64,000 bases of DNA, taken from NCBI RefSeq assembly GCF_900141985.1, contig NZ_FQZK01000003.1, positions 124,001-188,000 of the forward strand, given 5' to 3'. The notes beneath the pieces were generated by a model. It did not search any database. It saw only the letters and a program-made list of their open reading frames with translations, and had not been told where the DNA came from. Shown piece after piece: positions 24,932 through 33,330 of the stretch. The translations under genes were made by a program, and so were the position numbers. This DNA is from Nocardiopsis flavescens (GTDB lineage Bacteria > Actinomycetota > Actinomycetes > Streptosporangiales > Streptosporangiaceae). Each line of letters starts with the position of its first letter. Within the stretch, counting starts at the first letter, position 1.

Positions 24932-25431
24932 CGCCACCTCCAAGGATCGAAAGAATTGCCGTCCGGTCCGCGCTCGCGCCACCGGACGGTGTGGGGTCTC
25001 GTGCCTGCGCGCACCGGCCGACGCGCGCGGCCCGCGACCCCGGTCGGACGACGACCGGGAAGACGGGGGAACGTGTCCGGGCGACCGGGGGATTGTCACG
25101 GACCGCGCCCGACTCGACGGCCGCGGTGGGTCGCGGTCGGACCGGGCACAGAGAACAGGCGTGCATAGATTACCGCTGCGGCGGACGGGGCGCGCCCACC
25201 AAGCTGCCGCGCATCCGTGTCCGGACCGTGACCACGCGCCGGGCGGGCCGGTCGGCTAGCCTCGGCTCGTGGGAGGCGGGGAGACGTGTGCGACACCCCG
25301 GCCGCCCTGGCCACGGGTGTCGCCACCGGGGATCGGAACCGTAGCGTCGGCGCGGTTTCACCCCCCGTTCCGTGTGCGTGCTCCCGCGGTTTCCCTTCGA
25401 TCGGGAAGCCGACCACGAGGAAAGGGGAACG
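24932..25431. other. 500-base divergent intergenic region
   Basis: Lies between the leftward exporter operon and the rightward cytidylyltransferase gene and must contain both promoters. There is a small AT-rich spot around 25163-25175. I see no clear -35/-10 pair, no convincing gene on either strand and no strong hairpin. Confidence 0.5.
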
Positions 25432-26199
25432 GTGGACGAGGTGGACGGCGCCGGGCGCCCGCGGGTGATCGCGGCGGTCCTGGCCGGAGGGGTCGGGGCG
25501 CGCATGGGGGCGGGCGCCCCCAAGCAGTTCCTGCCGCTGGCCGGGCGGACGATCCTGGAGCACGCGGTCTCCGCGTTCGAGGAGTGCCCCGACGTGGACG
25601 AGATCGTCGTGCTCGTGGTGGACGGGTACGTGCCGCGCGCGGCGGAGCTGCTGGCCGGCGCCGGGTTCGCCAAGGTGACCCGGGTCCTGGCGGGCGGCGC
25701 GACCCGCACCGCCACCTCCGTGGCGGCCCTGGCCGCGGTGTCCGCCGCCTCCGACGACGACATCGTGCTGCTGCACGACGCGGCCCGGCCACTGGTCTCC
25801 CCCGCGACGGTCTCCGCCTGCGTGTCCGCGCTGGCCGGCGCGAACGCCGCGGGCGTGGCGGTGCCCAGCGCCGACACGGTGGTGCGCGTGGCCGCGGGTC
25901 CCGCGGGCGAGGCGATCGCCGAGGTCCCCGCACGCTCCTCGCTGCGCCGCATGCAGACGCCGCAGGGCTTCCGGCTGGGCACGGTGCGCCGCGCCTACGC
26001 CCTGGCGACCGCGGACCCGGGCCTGGTCGCCACCGACGACTGCGGGGTGGTGCTGCGCTACCTGCCCGGAGAAGAGGTCCGGATCGTGCCCGGCGAGGAG
26101 ACGAACATCAAGGTGACCAACCCCGGCGACGTGGAGGTGGCCGAGGCGCTGCTGCGCCGGTCCCGGGACCGCGCCGCGGCGGGCGGGGCGGCGCTGTGA
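25432..26199 (+). CDS. IspD/TarI-family cytidylyltransferase
   Basis: 255 residues from GTG 25432 with AAAGGGG upstream. Nucleotide loop AAVLAGGVGARMG, PKQFLPLAGRTILEHAV, GGATRTATSV, VLLHDAARPLV, PSADTVVRV, then TDDCGVVLRYLPG and NIKVTNPGDVEVAE. These motifs are shared by IspD (methylerythritol phosphate) and TarI (ribitol-5-phosphate) cytidylyltransferases. PKQFLPL, GGATR and TDD lean to the TarI side, and no ispF or other isoprenoid gene is adjacent. The neighbours are instead a phosphodiesterase overlapping by four bases and a teichoic-acid-type exporter. I therefore favour synthesis of a CDP-polyol for a wall polymer. An isoprenoid role is not excluded without checking for another ispD in the genome. 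Confidence 0.85.
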   Translation: MDEVDGAGRPRVIAAVLAGGVGARMGAGAPKQFLPLAGRTILEHAVSAFEECPDVDEIVVLVVDGYVPRAAELLAGAGFAKVTRVLAGGATRTATSVAALAAVSAASDDDIVLLHDAARPLVSPATVSACVSALAGANAAGVAVPSADTVVRVAAGPAGEAIAEVPARSSLRRMQTPQGFRLGTVRRAYALATADPGLVATDDCGVVLRYLPGEEVRIVPGEETNIKVTNPGDVEVAEALLRRSRDRAAAGGAAL

Positions 26200-26975
26200 G
26201 CGGGGTCTTCGGCGGGACCACCGAGGTCATCGGCCACCGCGGCGCGGGCCGCGGCGTGGTGGGCCGGGCGCGCGAGAACACGCCGGAGTCGTTCGCGGCG
26301 GCGGTGGAGGCCGGGGCCGACTGGGTCGAGATCGACGTGCGCCGCACCGCCGACGACGCGCTGGTGCTCTACCACAACGCCGCCCTGGACGACGGGCGCG
26401 CGGTGGTGGACCTGACCGCGGCCGAGTGCGCGCGGGCCGGGCTGGCGGGCCTGGAGGAGGGGCTGGCCGCCGTCCCCGACGGTGTCGGCCTGGACGTGGA
26501 CGTCAAGACGGTGATGGAGGACGCGGTGGACGCCCCCGCGCGGCGGACGGCGTCCCTGCTGATGCCGTACCTGCGGCGTGAGGCCGCACGCCGCCGGGTG
26601 TTCGTGTGCTCGTTCGACCCCGGTGTGCTGCTGTCCGTGCACGAGGGGGCCCCGGGGGTGCCCACCGCGTGGATGCCGTTCGTGCGCAACCCGCTGGACC
26701 AGGCGGTCGCGGGCGCGGTCGGGCTGGGCTGCCCGATCGTGGCGGTCGACGTGCGCTCGTTCGGGCTGACCGCGGACGGCCCCCTGCCCGGGCGCAGGCC
26801 GGTGGAGTACACCGTGGACCTGGCCCACCGCGCCGGCCTGGAGGTGGCCTCCTGGTGCCCGGACCCGCGGGAGGCAGCGGTGTTCGCGGCCGCGGGCATG
26901 GACGCGGTCGTGGTGGACGACGTGCCGGGCGCGGTGGCCGCGCTGCGGGGCCCGGGCCCCGGCGGCACCGGCTGA
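26196..26975 (+). CDS. Glycerophosphodiester phosphodiesterase family protein
   Basis: 259 residues from GTG 26196, overlapping the cytidylyltransferase stop by four bases (GTGA). TIM-barrel GDPD signatures: EVIGHRGAGRG at the N-terminus with the catalytic His, RARENTPESFAAAVEAG with the metal Glu, WVEIDVRRTADDALVLYHN with the second His pair, and late VASWCPDPREAA. No signal peptide, so it acts in the cytosol. It hydrolyses glycerophosphodiesters to glycerol-3-phosphate and an alcohol, or could turn over phosphodiester polymer precursors. Translational coupling to the CDP-polyol enzyme suggests a shared substrate pool rather than general lipid salvage. Confidence 0.88.
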   Translation: MSGVFGGTTEVIGHRGAGRGVVGRARENTPESFAAAVEAGADWVEIDVRRTADDALVLYHNAALDDGRAVVDLTAAECARAGLAGLEEGLAAVPDGVGLDVDVKTVMEDAVDAPARRTASLLMPYLRREAARRRVFVCSFDPGVLLSVHEGAPGVPTAWMPFVRNPLDQAVAGAVGLGCPIVAVDVRSFGLTADGPLPGRRPVEYTVDLAHRAGLEVASWCPDPREAAVFAAAGMDAVVVDDVPGAVAALRGPGPGGTG

Positions 26976-26994
26976 GACCGCGCCGGGCGCTCCG

Positions 26995-27016
26995 CGCGCC
27001 CCCGGTCCGGGGCGCG
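26995..27016. terminator. Hairpin between convergent genes
   Basis: Eight-base GC stem (26995-27002 with 27009-27016) with a six-base loop, in the 61-base gap between the GDPD gene and the convergent GT2 gene. Confidence 0.5.
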
Positions 27017-27036
27017 GGGGCCGACCGGCGCCCGCC

Positions 27037-28098
27037 TCAGGAGGCCTCGGCGCCCCGGGAGGCCCGCGCGGTGCGCGAGTCCGCCCCCAGGCCGGGCGGG
27101 CTGGTGAGGAAGCCCGCGCCCCACGACATGTGCATGGCGGCCAGGGCGACCGGGATGAGCGGCAGGGAGGCGGCGGGCAGGCCGCGGCCCAGGGGCAGCG
27201 AGGCCGCCGCGACCAGGGCGAGGTAGGCGCCGGGCACCAGCCACAGCGGCCACCACAGGAGGCCGCCGAGCAGGCCCAGCACCACGCCGGCCAGGGCGAC
27301 CGGCGGGGCGAGGTAGCGCAGGTTGATGGTGCCCCTGTGCTGGCGGGCGACCACGCGCCGCCAGCGGCCGTAGTGGAAGTACTGCTTGGCCAGGAGCTTC
27401 ACGTTGCGCCGGGGGCGGTAGGAGACGCGCATGCGCGGCTGGAACCACACGGTGCCGCCGCTCTCGCGGATGCGGTGGTTCATCTCCCAGTCCTGGGCGC
27501 GCAGGAAGGCCTCGTCGTAGCCGCCCACGCGCTCCAGCGCCGAGCGCCGGAAGACGCCCAGGTAGACGGTGTCGGCCGGGCCGCCCTCGCCCCCGGTGTG
27601 GAAGCGGGCGTTGCCCACGCCGACCTTGGAGGTCATGGCGGCGGCGACCGCCTTCTCCCAGGGGGTGGTGCCCTCTGCGGCCATGATGCCGCCGACGTTG
27701 TCGGCCCCGGTCTCCTCCAGGGTCTCCACGGCGACGCGCAGGTAGTCGGAGGGCATCATCGCGTGTCCGTCGATGCGGGCGACGATGTCGTGGGAGGAGG
27801 CGCCGATGGCGGCGTTCAGGCCCGAGGGGGTCCGGCCGGTGGGGTTGTCCACCACCTTGACCCGGGGGTCCGCCGCGGCGAGGCCGTCGGCGACCTCGCG
27901 GGTGCGGTCCGCGGACGGTCCCACGCCCAGCACGACCTCCAGTTCGCCCGGGTACTCCTGGGCGAGGACGTGCTCCACCGCGGCGGCGAGGTGGCGCTCT
28001 TCGTTGAGGACGGGCATGACGACGGAGACCGGCGGCCAGGACACGGGCACTTCCCCAGTTCGAGAGGTGTCGGACGGCGAAGCGGATGTACGGGGCAT
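27037..28098 (-). CDS. GT2 family glycosyltransferase, ExoA-like
   Basis: 353 residues from ATG 28098; GTG 28044, close to GGGGAA, is an alternative that would start directly at the catalytic fold. GT-A domain: VSVVMPVLNEERHLAAAV, NPTGRTPSGLNAAI, IVARIDGHAMMPSDYL as the DXD-like metal site, then YDEAFLRAQDWEMNHRIRES with the ED acids. Three or four C-terminal membrane segments follow (VALAGVVLGLLGGLLWWPL, ALVAAASLPLG). The domain pattern resembles succinoglycan ExoA, which adds glucose to a lipid-linked oligosaccharide at the membrane. It is alone on its strand, convergent with the phosphodiesterase gene and near the LCP gene, fitting the glycan locus. Confidence 0.88.
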   Translation of the reverse strand: MPRTSASPSDTSRTGEVPVSWPPVSVVMPVLNEERHLAAAVEHVLAQEYPGELEVVLGVGPSADRTREVADGLAAADPRVKVVDNPTGRTPSGLNAAIGASSHDIVARIDGHAMMPSDYLRVAVETLEETGADNVGGIMAAEGTTPWEKAVAAAMTSKVGVGNARFHTGGEGGPADTVYLGVFRRSALERVGGYDEAFLRAQDWEMNHRIRESGGTVWFQPRMRVSYRPRRNVKLLAKQYFHYGRWRRVVARQHRGTINLRYLAPPVALAGVVLGLLGGLLWWPLWLVPGAYLALVAAASLPLGRGLPAASLPLIPVALAAMHMSWGAGFLTSPPGLGADSRTARASRGAEAS

Positions 28099-28184
28099 CA
28101 ACGCTCGCGCGCGTCCACGGTACTGCAACGGATACGGGGGCCGCGCCCGTCGGCCCGCTCGGTCTGCGGGCACGGCCGGAGGGG

Positions 28185-28415
28185 TCAGCCCTGGTTCTTG
28201 ACCGGGAGGCCGTCGGAGTCCTTGAAGGCGCCGACGAGGACCATGATGAAGTCGATGAGGGCCCACACGCCCACGCCGCCGCAGGTGAGGAGCATCAGGA
28301 TGCCCGTGCCGACCTTGCCGACGTAGAAGCGGTGGACGCCGAACCCTCCCAGGAAGAAGGAGAGCAGGACGGTGACGAGCCAGTTCTTGGGGGAGACGGC
28401 GGAGGGGTACGACAT
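28185..28415 (-). CDS. TM2-domain membrane protein
   Basis: 76 residues from ATG 28415 with CCGGAGAA upstream. The TM2 arrangement is complete: KNWLVTVLLSFFLGGFGVHR as the first membrane segment, FYVGKVGTGILMLLTCGG as the loop and second segment, then VWALIDFIMVLVGAFKD. The GxxGxHRFY and DxxxIxxG-like features are those of the family. Such proteins sit in the inner membrane with two helices; their function is mostly unknown. It precedes the GT2 gene on the same strand by 86 bases. Confidence 0.88.
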   Translation of the reverse strand: MSYPSAVSPKNWLVTVLLSFFLGGFGVHRFYVGKVGTGILMLLTCGGVGVWALIDFIMVLVGAFKDSDGLPVKNQG

Positions 28416-28715
28416 CGGATTCTCCGGAACATGAGGGCAGGCGGACATGAAGGCGTCCATGCCTGGGAAGGGAACCGGTGGCGGGATCCGGGCGCCGTTG
28501 CCACGGCTGCCGGGTACCGGTGAGATGCGCGACAAATTACCACAGGGCAGGGCTTCGGGCCCGCCGTGGAGCACTCGCCCCTTTCCTCTCTCGGCTCTCA
28601 GGTGAGAGCAAGCCGAGAACAACACGCCGAGGATCGACATCTCACACGATGCGGGGGATCGGGTGACAACCTAAGAGTTGAGGACACCGTTGACCGGGGT
28701 GGGACGGGGACACCG

Positions 28716-30224
28716 ATGAACGACGACAACGGGGGACGGGATCGACCGGGCGGCGGCGAGTTCCGGCGCGAGCGGTCCAAGCCGGTCCCGCCCGAGGGTC
28801 GGCGCTCCCCCCGGTCCGGCCGCATCACCGTGCCCTCCGGCACCGTCCGCCGCCGCCGTGCGGGCCTGGTCGTGATGGGCGTCCTGTCCGTCCTGGTCCT
28901 GCTGGCCTCGGGCACCTCCTGGGCGATCACCGGGTGGATGTCAGGCGCCCTCAACCGCTTCGACGTCTTCGGCGACCTCGCCGAGGGCGACCGCCCGGAG
29001 GAGACCGGCGGGCTGACGTTCCTGGTCATCGGCTCCGACAGCCGCGAGGCACTGGCCGAGGAGGACCGTAGCGCACTGAGCGTGGGCTCCACTCCCGGCC
29101 AGCGCTCCGACTCGATGATGCTGGTGCGCCTCAACCACGAGCGCGACCGGGTCACCGTGGTGGGCCTGCCCCGCGACCTGTGGGTGGACATCCCCGGCGA
29201 GGGCGAGGACAAGATCAACGCGGCGTACGCCTACGGCGGCCCGCAGATGGCGGTGCGCACCGTGGAATCGGTCACCGACGTGCGCATCGACCACTACGTG
29301 GAGGTCGACTTCTCCGGCTTCGTCGGCGTGGTCGACGCGCTCGGCGGCATCGAGGTGTGCCTGCCCGAGGCGATCACCGACCCCAAGGCCCACCTGGACA
29401 TGGAGGCGGGCACCCACCGGGTGGACGGCACCGAGGCGCTGGCCTTCGCCCGCACCCGGGCCACCCCGCGCGGCGACCTGGACCGCATCGACCGCCAGCA
29501 GCAGGTACTGTCGGCCATGCTGGACCAGGCGCTCAGCAGCGAGACCCTGTCCGACCCCGGCAAGCTCACCGCCTTCCTGGACAGCGCCCTGTCGTCGGTG
29601 ACCGTCGACGAGGGGCTGGACACCTCCACCATCAACCAGCTCGCCTACCAGATGCGCGACCTGGACATGGGCTCGGTGGCCTTCACCCAGGTGCCCATAG
29701 CCGACATGGACTTCTGGACCCCGCGCGGCGACGTCGCCCTGCTGTGGGACGAGCCCGCCGCGCGCGACCTGTTCGCCGACATCAACGCCGACCGGCCGAT
29801 CACCGAGCCCTCCGCCGCCCCCTCGCCCGAGGAGGAGAAGGAGCCCGCCCCCGCCGACATCCGGGTGCGGGTGTTCAACGGGACCGGCACCCCGGGGCTG
29901 GGCGCGACCCTGGACGGCGCCCTGTCCGGAGCCGGGTTCCAGGTGTCCGGCGCGGCCACCGACTGGAGCAGCCGGGACGTGGCCGTCACCCAGGTCAGGC
30001 ACGGCGCCGCCGACGCCGCGGCGGCCGAGTACACGGCCGGTCTCGTGCCGGGTGCCGAGACGGTGGAGGACACCACCCTGGACGGCGAGATCCAGATCGT
30101 GATCGGCTTCAACTACACGACGTTCGACGCCCCGGAGGTCGAGGCCCCCGCGCCGGAGGAGTCTCCCTCGGCCGGGGACTCCCCGCTGTCCACCTCGACC
30201 GCCCGGGACAACATCTGCGGGTGA
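28716..30224 (+). CDS. LytR-CpsA-Psr family glycopolymer ligase
   Basis: 502 residues from ATG 28716 with GGGGA upstream. A charged cytosolic leader of 47 residues is followed by one membrane helix (GLVVMGVLSVLVLLASGTSW). The extracellular LCP domain starts at LTFLVIGSDSRE and shows RSDSMMLVRLN, VVGLPRDLWVDIPG, KINAAYAYGGPQMAVRTVE and FARTRATPRGDLDRIDRQ, all conserved Arg/Asp positions of the pyrophosphate-binding site. A LytR_C domain (VRVFNGTGTPGLG) closes the protein. The enzyme transfers lipid-pyrophosphate-linked polymer to peptidoglycan, so it is the natural last step for the polymer exported by Wzm/Wzt. A probable small membrane partner follows at 30248. Confidence 0.92.
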   Translation: MNDDNGGRDRPGGGEFRRERSKPVPPEGRRSPRSGRITVPSGTVRRRRAGLVVMGVLSVLVLLASGTSWAITGWMSGALNRFDVFGDLAEGDRPEETGGLTFLVIGSDSREALAEEDRSALSVGSTPGQRSDSMMLVRLNHERDRVTVVGLPRDLWVDIPGEGEDKINAAYAYGGPQMAVRTVESVTDVRIDHYVEVDFSGFVGVVDALGGIEVCLPEAITDPKAHLDMEAGTHRVDGTEALAFARTRATPRGDLDRIDRQQQVLSAMLDQALSSETLSDPGKLTAFLDSALSSVTVDEGLDTSTINQLAYQMRDLDMGSVAFTQVPIADMDFWTPRGDVALLWDEPAARDLFADINADRPITEPSAAPSPEEEKEPAPADIRVRVFNGTGTPGLGATLDGALSGAGFQVSGAATDWSSRDVAVTQVRHGAADAAAAEYTAGLVPGAETVEDTTLDGEIQIVIGFNYTTFDAPEVEAPAPEESPSAGDSPLSTSTARDNICG

Positions 30225-30247
30225 CCCCCGCGAAGGAAGGTGTTCCC

Positions 30248-30871
30248 GTGCTGCGCCACCTGCTCGGCCTGCTGGTCGGCATCGCCCTCGCCCCCGTGCT
30301 GTGGATCGCCGTGTCCTGGTCGGCGGGCGAGCTCCCCGGGCTCCTGGAGGGCGGTGCGGAGGTGGCCCCGGTCTCCGCCGCGGTGCTGCTGGTCCTCGTC
30401 GGGTTCGCCTGCGCGTACCTGGCGGCGGCCCGGATCTCCCCGCTGACCGCGGGGGCGGCGGGGCTGCCGCTGGCCGCGCTGGCGCTGTGGCCCGCGGTCC
30501 ACCCGGCGTCGCTGTCCACGGCGCTGTCCTGGCTGAACCCGGAGAGCTTCGTGTTCCCGGGCGGCCCGGGGGTGTCCGTGGCGCTGCCCCTGGGCGCGCT
30601 GCTGGTGTTCTCCGCGGCCGTGCCGGGCCGCTGGCGCTCCCCCGCGCCGACCGGGCCCGCCATGGTGGCCGCGCCCTGGGAGCGGGTCGACCGGTCGGAC
30701 GGGGGGCCGGACGGGCCCGTCGGCGACACGGTGCCCGAGGCCCCCGGCCGCGGTCCCGCCACCGAGGTCTGGGACCCGCGGCAGGACGATCCGGACAAGA
30801 CCACCACCCCGTTCTCCCGGGGCGAGGACGGGTGGACACCGCTGGGCCGGGAGGCCCGGCGCCGGGATTGA
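30248..30871 (+). CDS. Uncharacterised four-helix membrane protein
   Basis: 207 residues from GTG 30248 with AAGGAAGG upstream; 23 bases after the LCP gene, so co-transcribed. Four hydrophobic segments are evident (HLLGLLVGIALAPVLWIAVS, VSAAVLLVLVGFACAYLAAA, AGAAGLPLAALALWPAV, VALPLGALLVFSAAVPG), followed by a 75-residue Asp/Pro-rich cytosolic tail. I do not recognise the family. Its position suggests a helper of the ligase or of polymer attachment. Confidence 0.78.
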   Translation: MLRHLLGLLVGIALAPVLWIAVSWSAGELPGLLEGGAEVAPVSAAVLLVLVGFACAYLAAARISPLTAGAAGLPLAALALWPAVHPASLSTALSWLNPESFVFPGGPGVSVALPLGALLVFSAAVPGRWRSPAPTGPAMVAAPWERVDRSDGGPDGPVGDTVPEAPGRGPATEVWDPRQDDPDKTTTPFSRGEDGWTPLGREARRRD

Positions 30872-31109
30872 GGGGCTTCGGGGGGCCGTGTCCCCTACGG
30901 GGCGCACACCGGTAACCTGAGCGCCTGATGTGTTCACGCCCTGTTCGGGTGTGCGCCACGTCTCGAAGCGTAAGGTGATGCTCCGCGTGCGGGTCTCCCC
31001 CGGCGCCGATTCATGTCCGCCTTTCCGCCCTCCCCCCGGGTGCTCACCGCCCTGAGCGGGAACAACCATGGGATACGGGCGCGGACGAAAGCGAGGAAGG
31101 ACTCAACCA

Positions 31110-32441
31110 GTGGTCGAAGCGGACCGTATGCGCGTCTCCGTCATCGGTACCGGTTACCTGGGCGCCACCACTGCGGCCTGTCTGGCCGAACTGGGGTTCG
31201 AGGTGCTGGGCCTGGACGTCGACGAGGCCAAGATCGAGATGCTCCGCTCCGGTCGGGTGCCCTTCTTCGAGCCCGGGCTGGCCCCGCTGGTGGCCTCGGG
31301 CCTGGAGTCGGGGAGGCTGCGTTTCACGACCTCGTTCGCCGAGGCCGCCGAATTCGCGGACCTGCACCTGATCTGCGTGGGCACTCCGCAGAAGGACGAG
31401 TCGGGTGCCGCCGACCTGAGCTACGTGAACTCCGCGGTGGACCGGCTGGCCCCGCACCTGACGCGCCCCTCCGTGGTGGTGGGCCGCTCGACCGTGCCGG
31501 TGGGCACGGCGGCGACCCTGGCCGCCCGGCTGGCGGCGCTGGCGCCCGCCGGCGCGGAGGCGGAGCTGGGCTGGAGCCCGGAGTTCCTGCGCGAGGGCTT
31601 CGGGGTGGAGGACACCCTGCGCCCCAACCGGATCGTGCTGGGCACCGACTCCCCCCGGGTCGAGAAGGCCGTGCGCGCCCTGTGGCACCGGCAGGTCGAC
31701 GAGGGCATCCCGTTCCTGGTGACGGACCTGCAGACCGCCGAGCTGGTCAAGGTGGCGGCCAACGCCTTCCTGGCCACGAAGATCTCCTTCATCAACGCGA
31801 TGGCGGAGGTGTCGGAGGTGGCCGGCGCGGACGTCATCCAGCTGGCCGAGGCGCTGTCCTTCGACGACCGCATCGGCGGCAAGTTCCTGGGGCCGGGCCT
31901 GGGCTTCGGCGGCGGCTGCCTGCCCAAGGACATCCGGGCGTTCATGGCCCGCGCCGACGAGCTGGGCGTGGAGCCCGCGCTGTCGTTCCTGCGCGAGGTG
32001 GACGCCATCAACCAGCGGCGCCGGGCGCGCACCATCGACATCGCCCGCCAGCTGATCGGCGGCGGGTTCGCGGGCAGCCGGGTGGCGGTGCTGGGCGCGG
32101 CGTTCAAGCCCAACTCCGACGACATCCGCGACTCCCCGGCGCTGGACGTGGCCGCCACGATCGCCTCGCTGGGCGCGCAGGTGACGGTGTACGACCCGGC
32201 GGCGCTGGAGCGGGCCCGCGAGGCGCACCCGGAGCTGAACTACGCCGACTCCATGCGCGGCGCCGTCGCCGACGCCGACGTGGTGCTGCTGCTCACCGAG
32301 TGGGCGGAGTTCCGCGAGGCCGACCCGGAGGAGCTGGGCGGCCTGGTGGCGCGCAGGCGGATCGTGGACGGGCGCAACGCCCTGGACCCTACCTTCTGGC
32401 GGGCCTCCGGCTGGACCTACCGGGCGCTGGGCCGCCAGTAG
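31110..32441 (+). CDS. UDP-glucose 6-dehydrogenase family protein
   Basis: 443 residues from GTG 31110, 10 bases after GAGGAAGGA; the family core starts at MRVSVIGTGYLGATT. Then CVGTPQKDESGAADL, GRSTVPVGTA, SPEFLREGFGVEDTLRPNRI, ELVKVAANAFLATKISFIN and the catalytic Cys in GFGGGCLPKDIRAF at about residue 270. The C-terminal domain has GAAFKPNSDDIRDSPAL. SPEFLREG with the FGGGCLPKD motif points to UDP-glucose dehydrogenase rather than to the UDP-HexNAc branch seen at 7106-8518. The product would be UDP-glucuronate, giving the locus a second uronic acid. A long stem-loop ends the transcript. Confidence 0.92.
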   Translation: MVEADRMRVSVIGTGYLGATTAACLAELGFEVLGLDVDEAKIEMLRSGRVPFFEPGLAPLVASGLESGRLRFTTSFAEAAEFADLHLICVGTPQKDESGAADLSYVNSAVDRLAPHLTRPSVVVGRSTVPVGTAATLAARLAALAPAGAEAELGWSPEFLREGFGVEDTLRPNRIVLGTDSPRVEKAVRALWHRQVDEGIPFLVTDLQTAELVKVAANAFLATKISFINAMAEVSEVAGADVIQLAEALSFDDRIGGKFLGPGLGFGGGCLPKDIRAFMARADELGVEPALSFLREVDAINQRRRARTIDIARQLIGGGFAGSRVAVLGAAFKPNSDDIRDSPALDVAATIASLGAQVTVYDPAALERAREAHPELNYADSMRGAVADADVVLLLTEWAEFREADPEELGGLVARRRIVDGRNALDPTFWRASGWTYRALGRQ

Positions 32442-32454
32442 GGCCCCGCCCGTA

Positions 32455-32490
32455 CCGGTGGCCGGGACCCCTCAGGGTCCCGGCCACCGG
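32455..32490 (+). terminator. Rho-independent-like terminator
   Basis: A perfect 16-base stem (32455-32470 with 32475-32490), four-base loop CTCA, followed by TCTTT, 13 bases after the UDP-glucose dehydrogenase stop. One of the few terminators here with a T-rich tail. Confidence 0.85.
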
Positions 32491-32616
32491 TCTTTCCGGG
32501 TGTCGGCGTTCCCCGGCCGCCCCGGGCACCGCCCGGCCGTGCTTGACTACTTTCCGTATCTATTCGGCGACACGCGGCAGCGGTGCCGTGTGTCGGTGAC
32601 GAACGGAGTCCGACCG

Positions 32617-33330
32617 GTGAAGTTCCGTACGGCCGCGGGGGCCGCGGCCCTGGCCCTGCTGGCGGTGGCCGCCCCCGCCCACGCCGACCCCCTGCCCGCC
32701 CCCGCCGCGGCCCCGGCCGACTGCCCGGCGCTCACCCCGCCGCCCACCGCCGAGGACCTGGAGCGGTACCTGTGCGGCGACCCGCGGCTGGGCCCGGCGG
32801 AGCTTCCCGGACAGGGGCCGGTGGCGGGGCTGCTGGAGGGCTACGACCGGCTGGGCGGGCTGACCCCGGCCGGTTTCCTCGACCGCTGGTGGGGGCCGCA
32901 GGGCTGGGAGTACCCCGACCACATGGGCTTCGAAGTCGTGGACGGAGAGCCGGTCACCGAGACCACCGTCCTCCCCGAGGGGTGGATGCTGGACCGCTTC
33001 GGATCCCCCTGGGGCACGTTCCTGGCCCCCGCCGGCGCCCCGTACACGCAGCGGGCCCTGCCGCCGGACTCGCTGAACACGTGGCCGGACGGGCCGGAGA
33101 ACAACTACACCTGTTTCGAGGTGACGGAGGAGCTGCCCGCGCTGACCGGACCGATCGCCCCGCACTTCGAGCAGCCGGGCGGCGGCGAGCAGGTGCTGGT
33201 CCCGGCCGGGGGCCTGCCCGAGCCGGTCGCGGACGAGTACGCCCGTGTGAACGAGCTCCTCGACCTGGGCTACCTGGAGGCGCGCCCGGTCGGGGAGTGC
33301 GCGGCGTTCCCCGGTTACACGCTCTCCTGA
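32617..33330 (+). CDS. Secreted TNT-domain protein (NAD+ glycohydrolase toxin-like)
   Basis: 237 residues from GTG 32617 with GGAG 9 bases upstream. The N-terminus VKFRTAAGAAALALLAVAAP, then AHA-DP, is a clear Sec signal peptide. Mature part: a short helical region with two Cys, then from about residue 110 a TNT-like domain, named after tuberculosis necrotizing toxin: DRFGSPWGTFLAPAGAPY, QRALPPDSLN, NNYTCFEV, GPIAPHFEQPGGGEQVLVP and NELLDLGYLEA. That domain hydrolyses NAD+. Four cysteines fit an exported disulfide protein. No immunity-like gene is directly next to it. The histidine usual in a YHxY-type segment of TNTs seems to be replaced (NYTCF), so activity is uncertain. The 3' end overlaps the MFS gene by 16 bases. 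Confidence 0.8.
   Translation: MKFRTAAGAAALALLAVAAPAHADPLPAPAAAPADCPALTPPPTAEDLERYLCGDPRLGPAELPGQGPVAGLLEGYDRLGGLTPAGFLDRWWGPQGWEYPDHMGFEVVDGEPVTETTVLPEGWMLDRFGSPWGTFLAPAGAPYTQRALPPDSLNTWPDGPENNYTCFEVTEELPALTGPIAPHFEQPGGGEQVLVPAGGLPEPVADEYARVNELLDLGYLEARPVGECAAFPGYTLS

Noticed and set aside
25432..26199. Plain assignment as ispD of the isoprenoid pathway
   Set aside because: Context (phosphodiesterase overlap, exporter) and TarI-like motifs make this unsafe; kept as IspD/TarI family.
32543..32570. A TTGACT / TATTCG promoter in front of the TNT gene
   Set aside because: The spacing of about 12 bases is too short for a sigma-70-type promoter.
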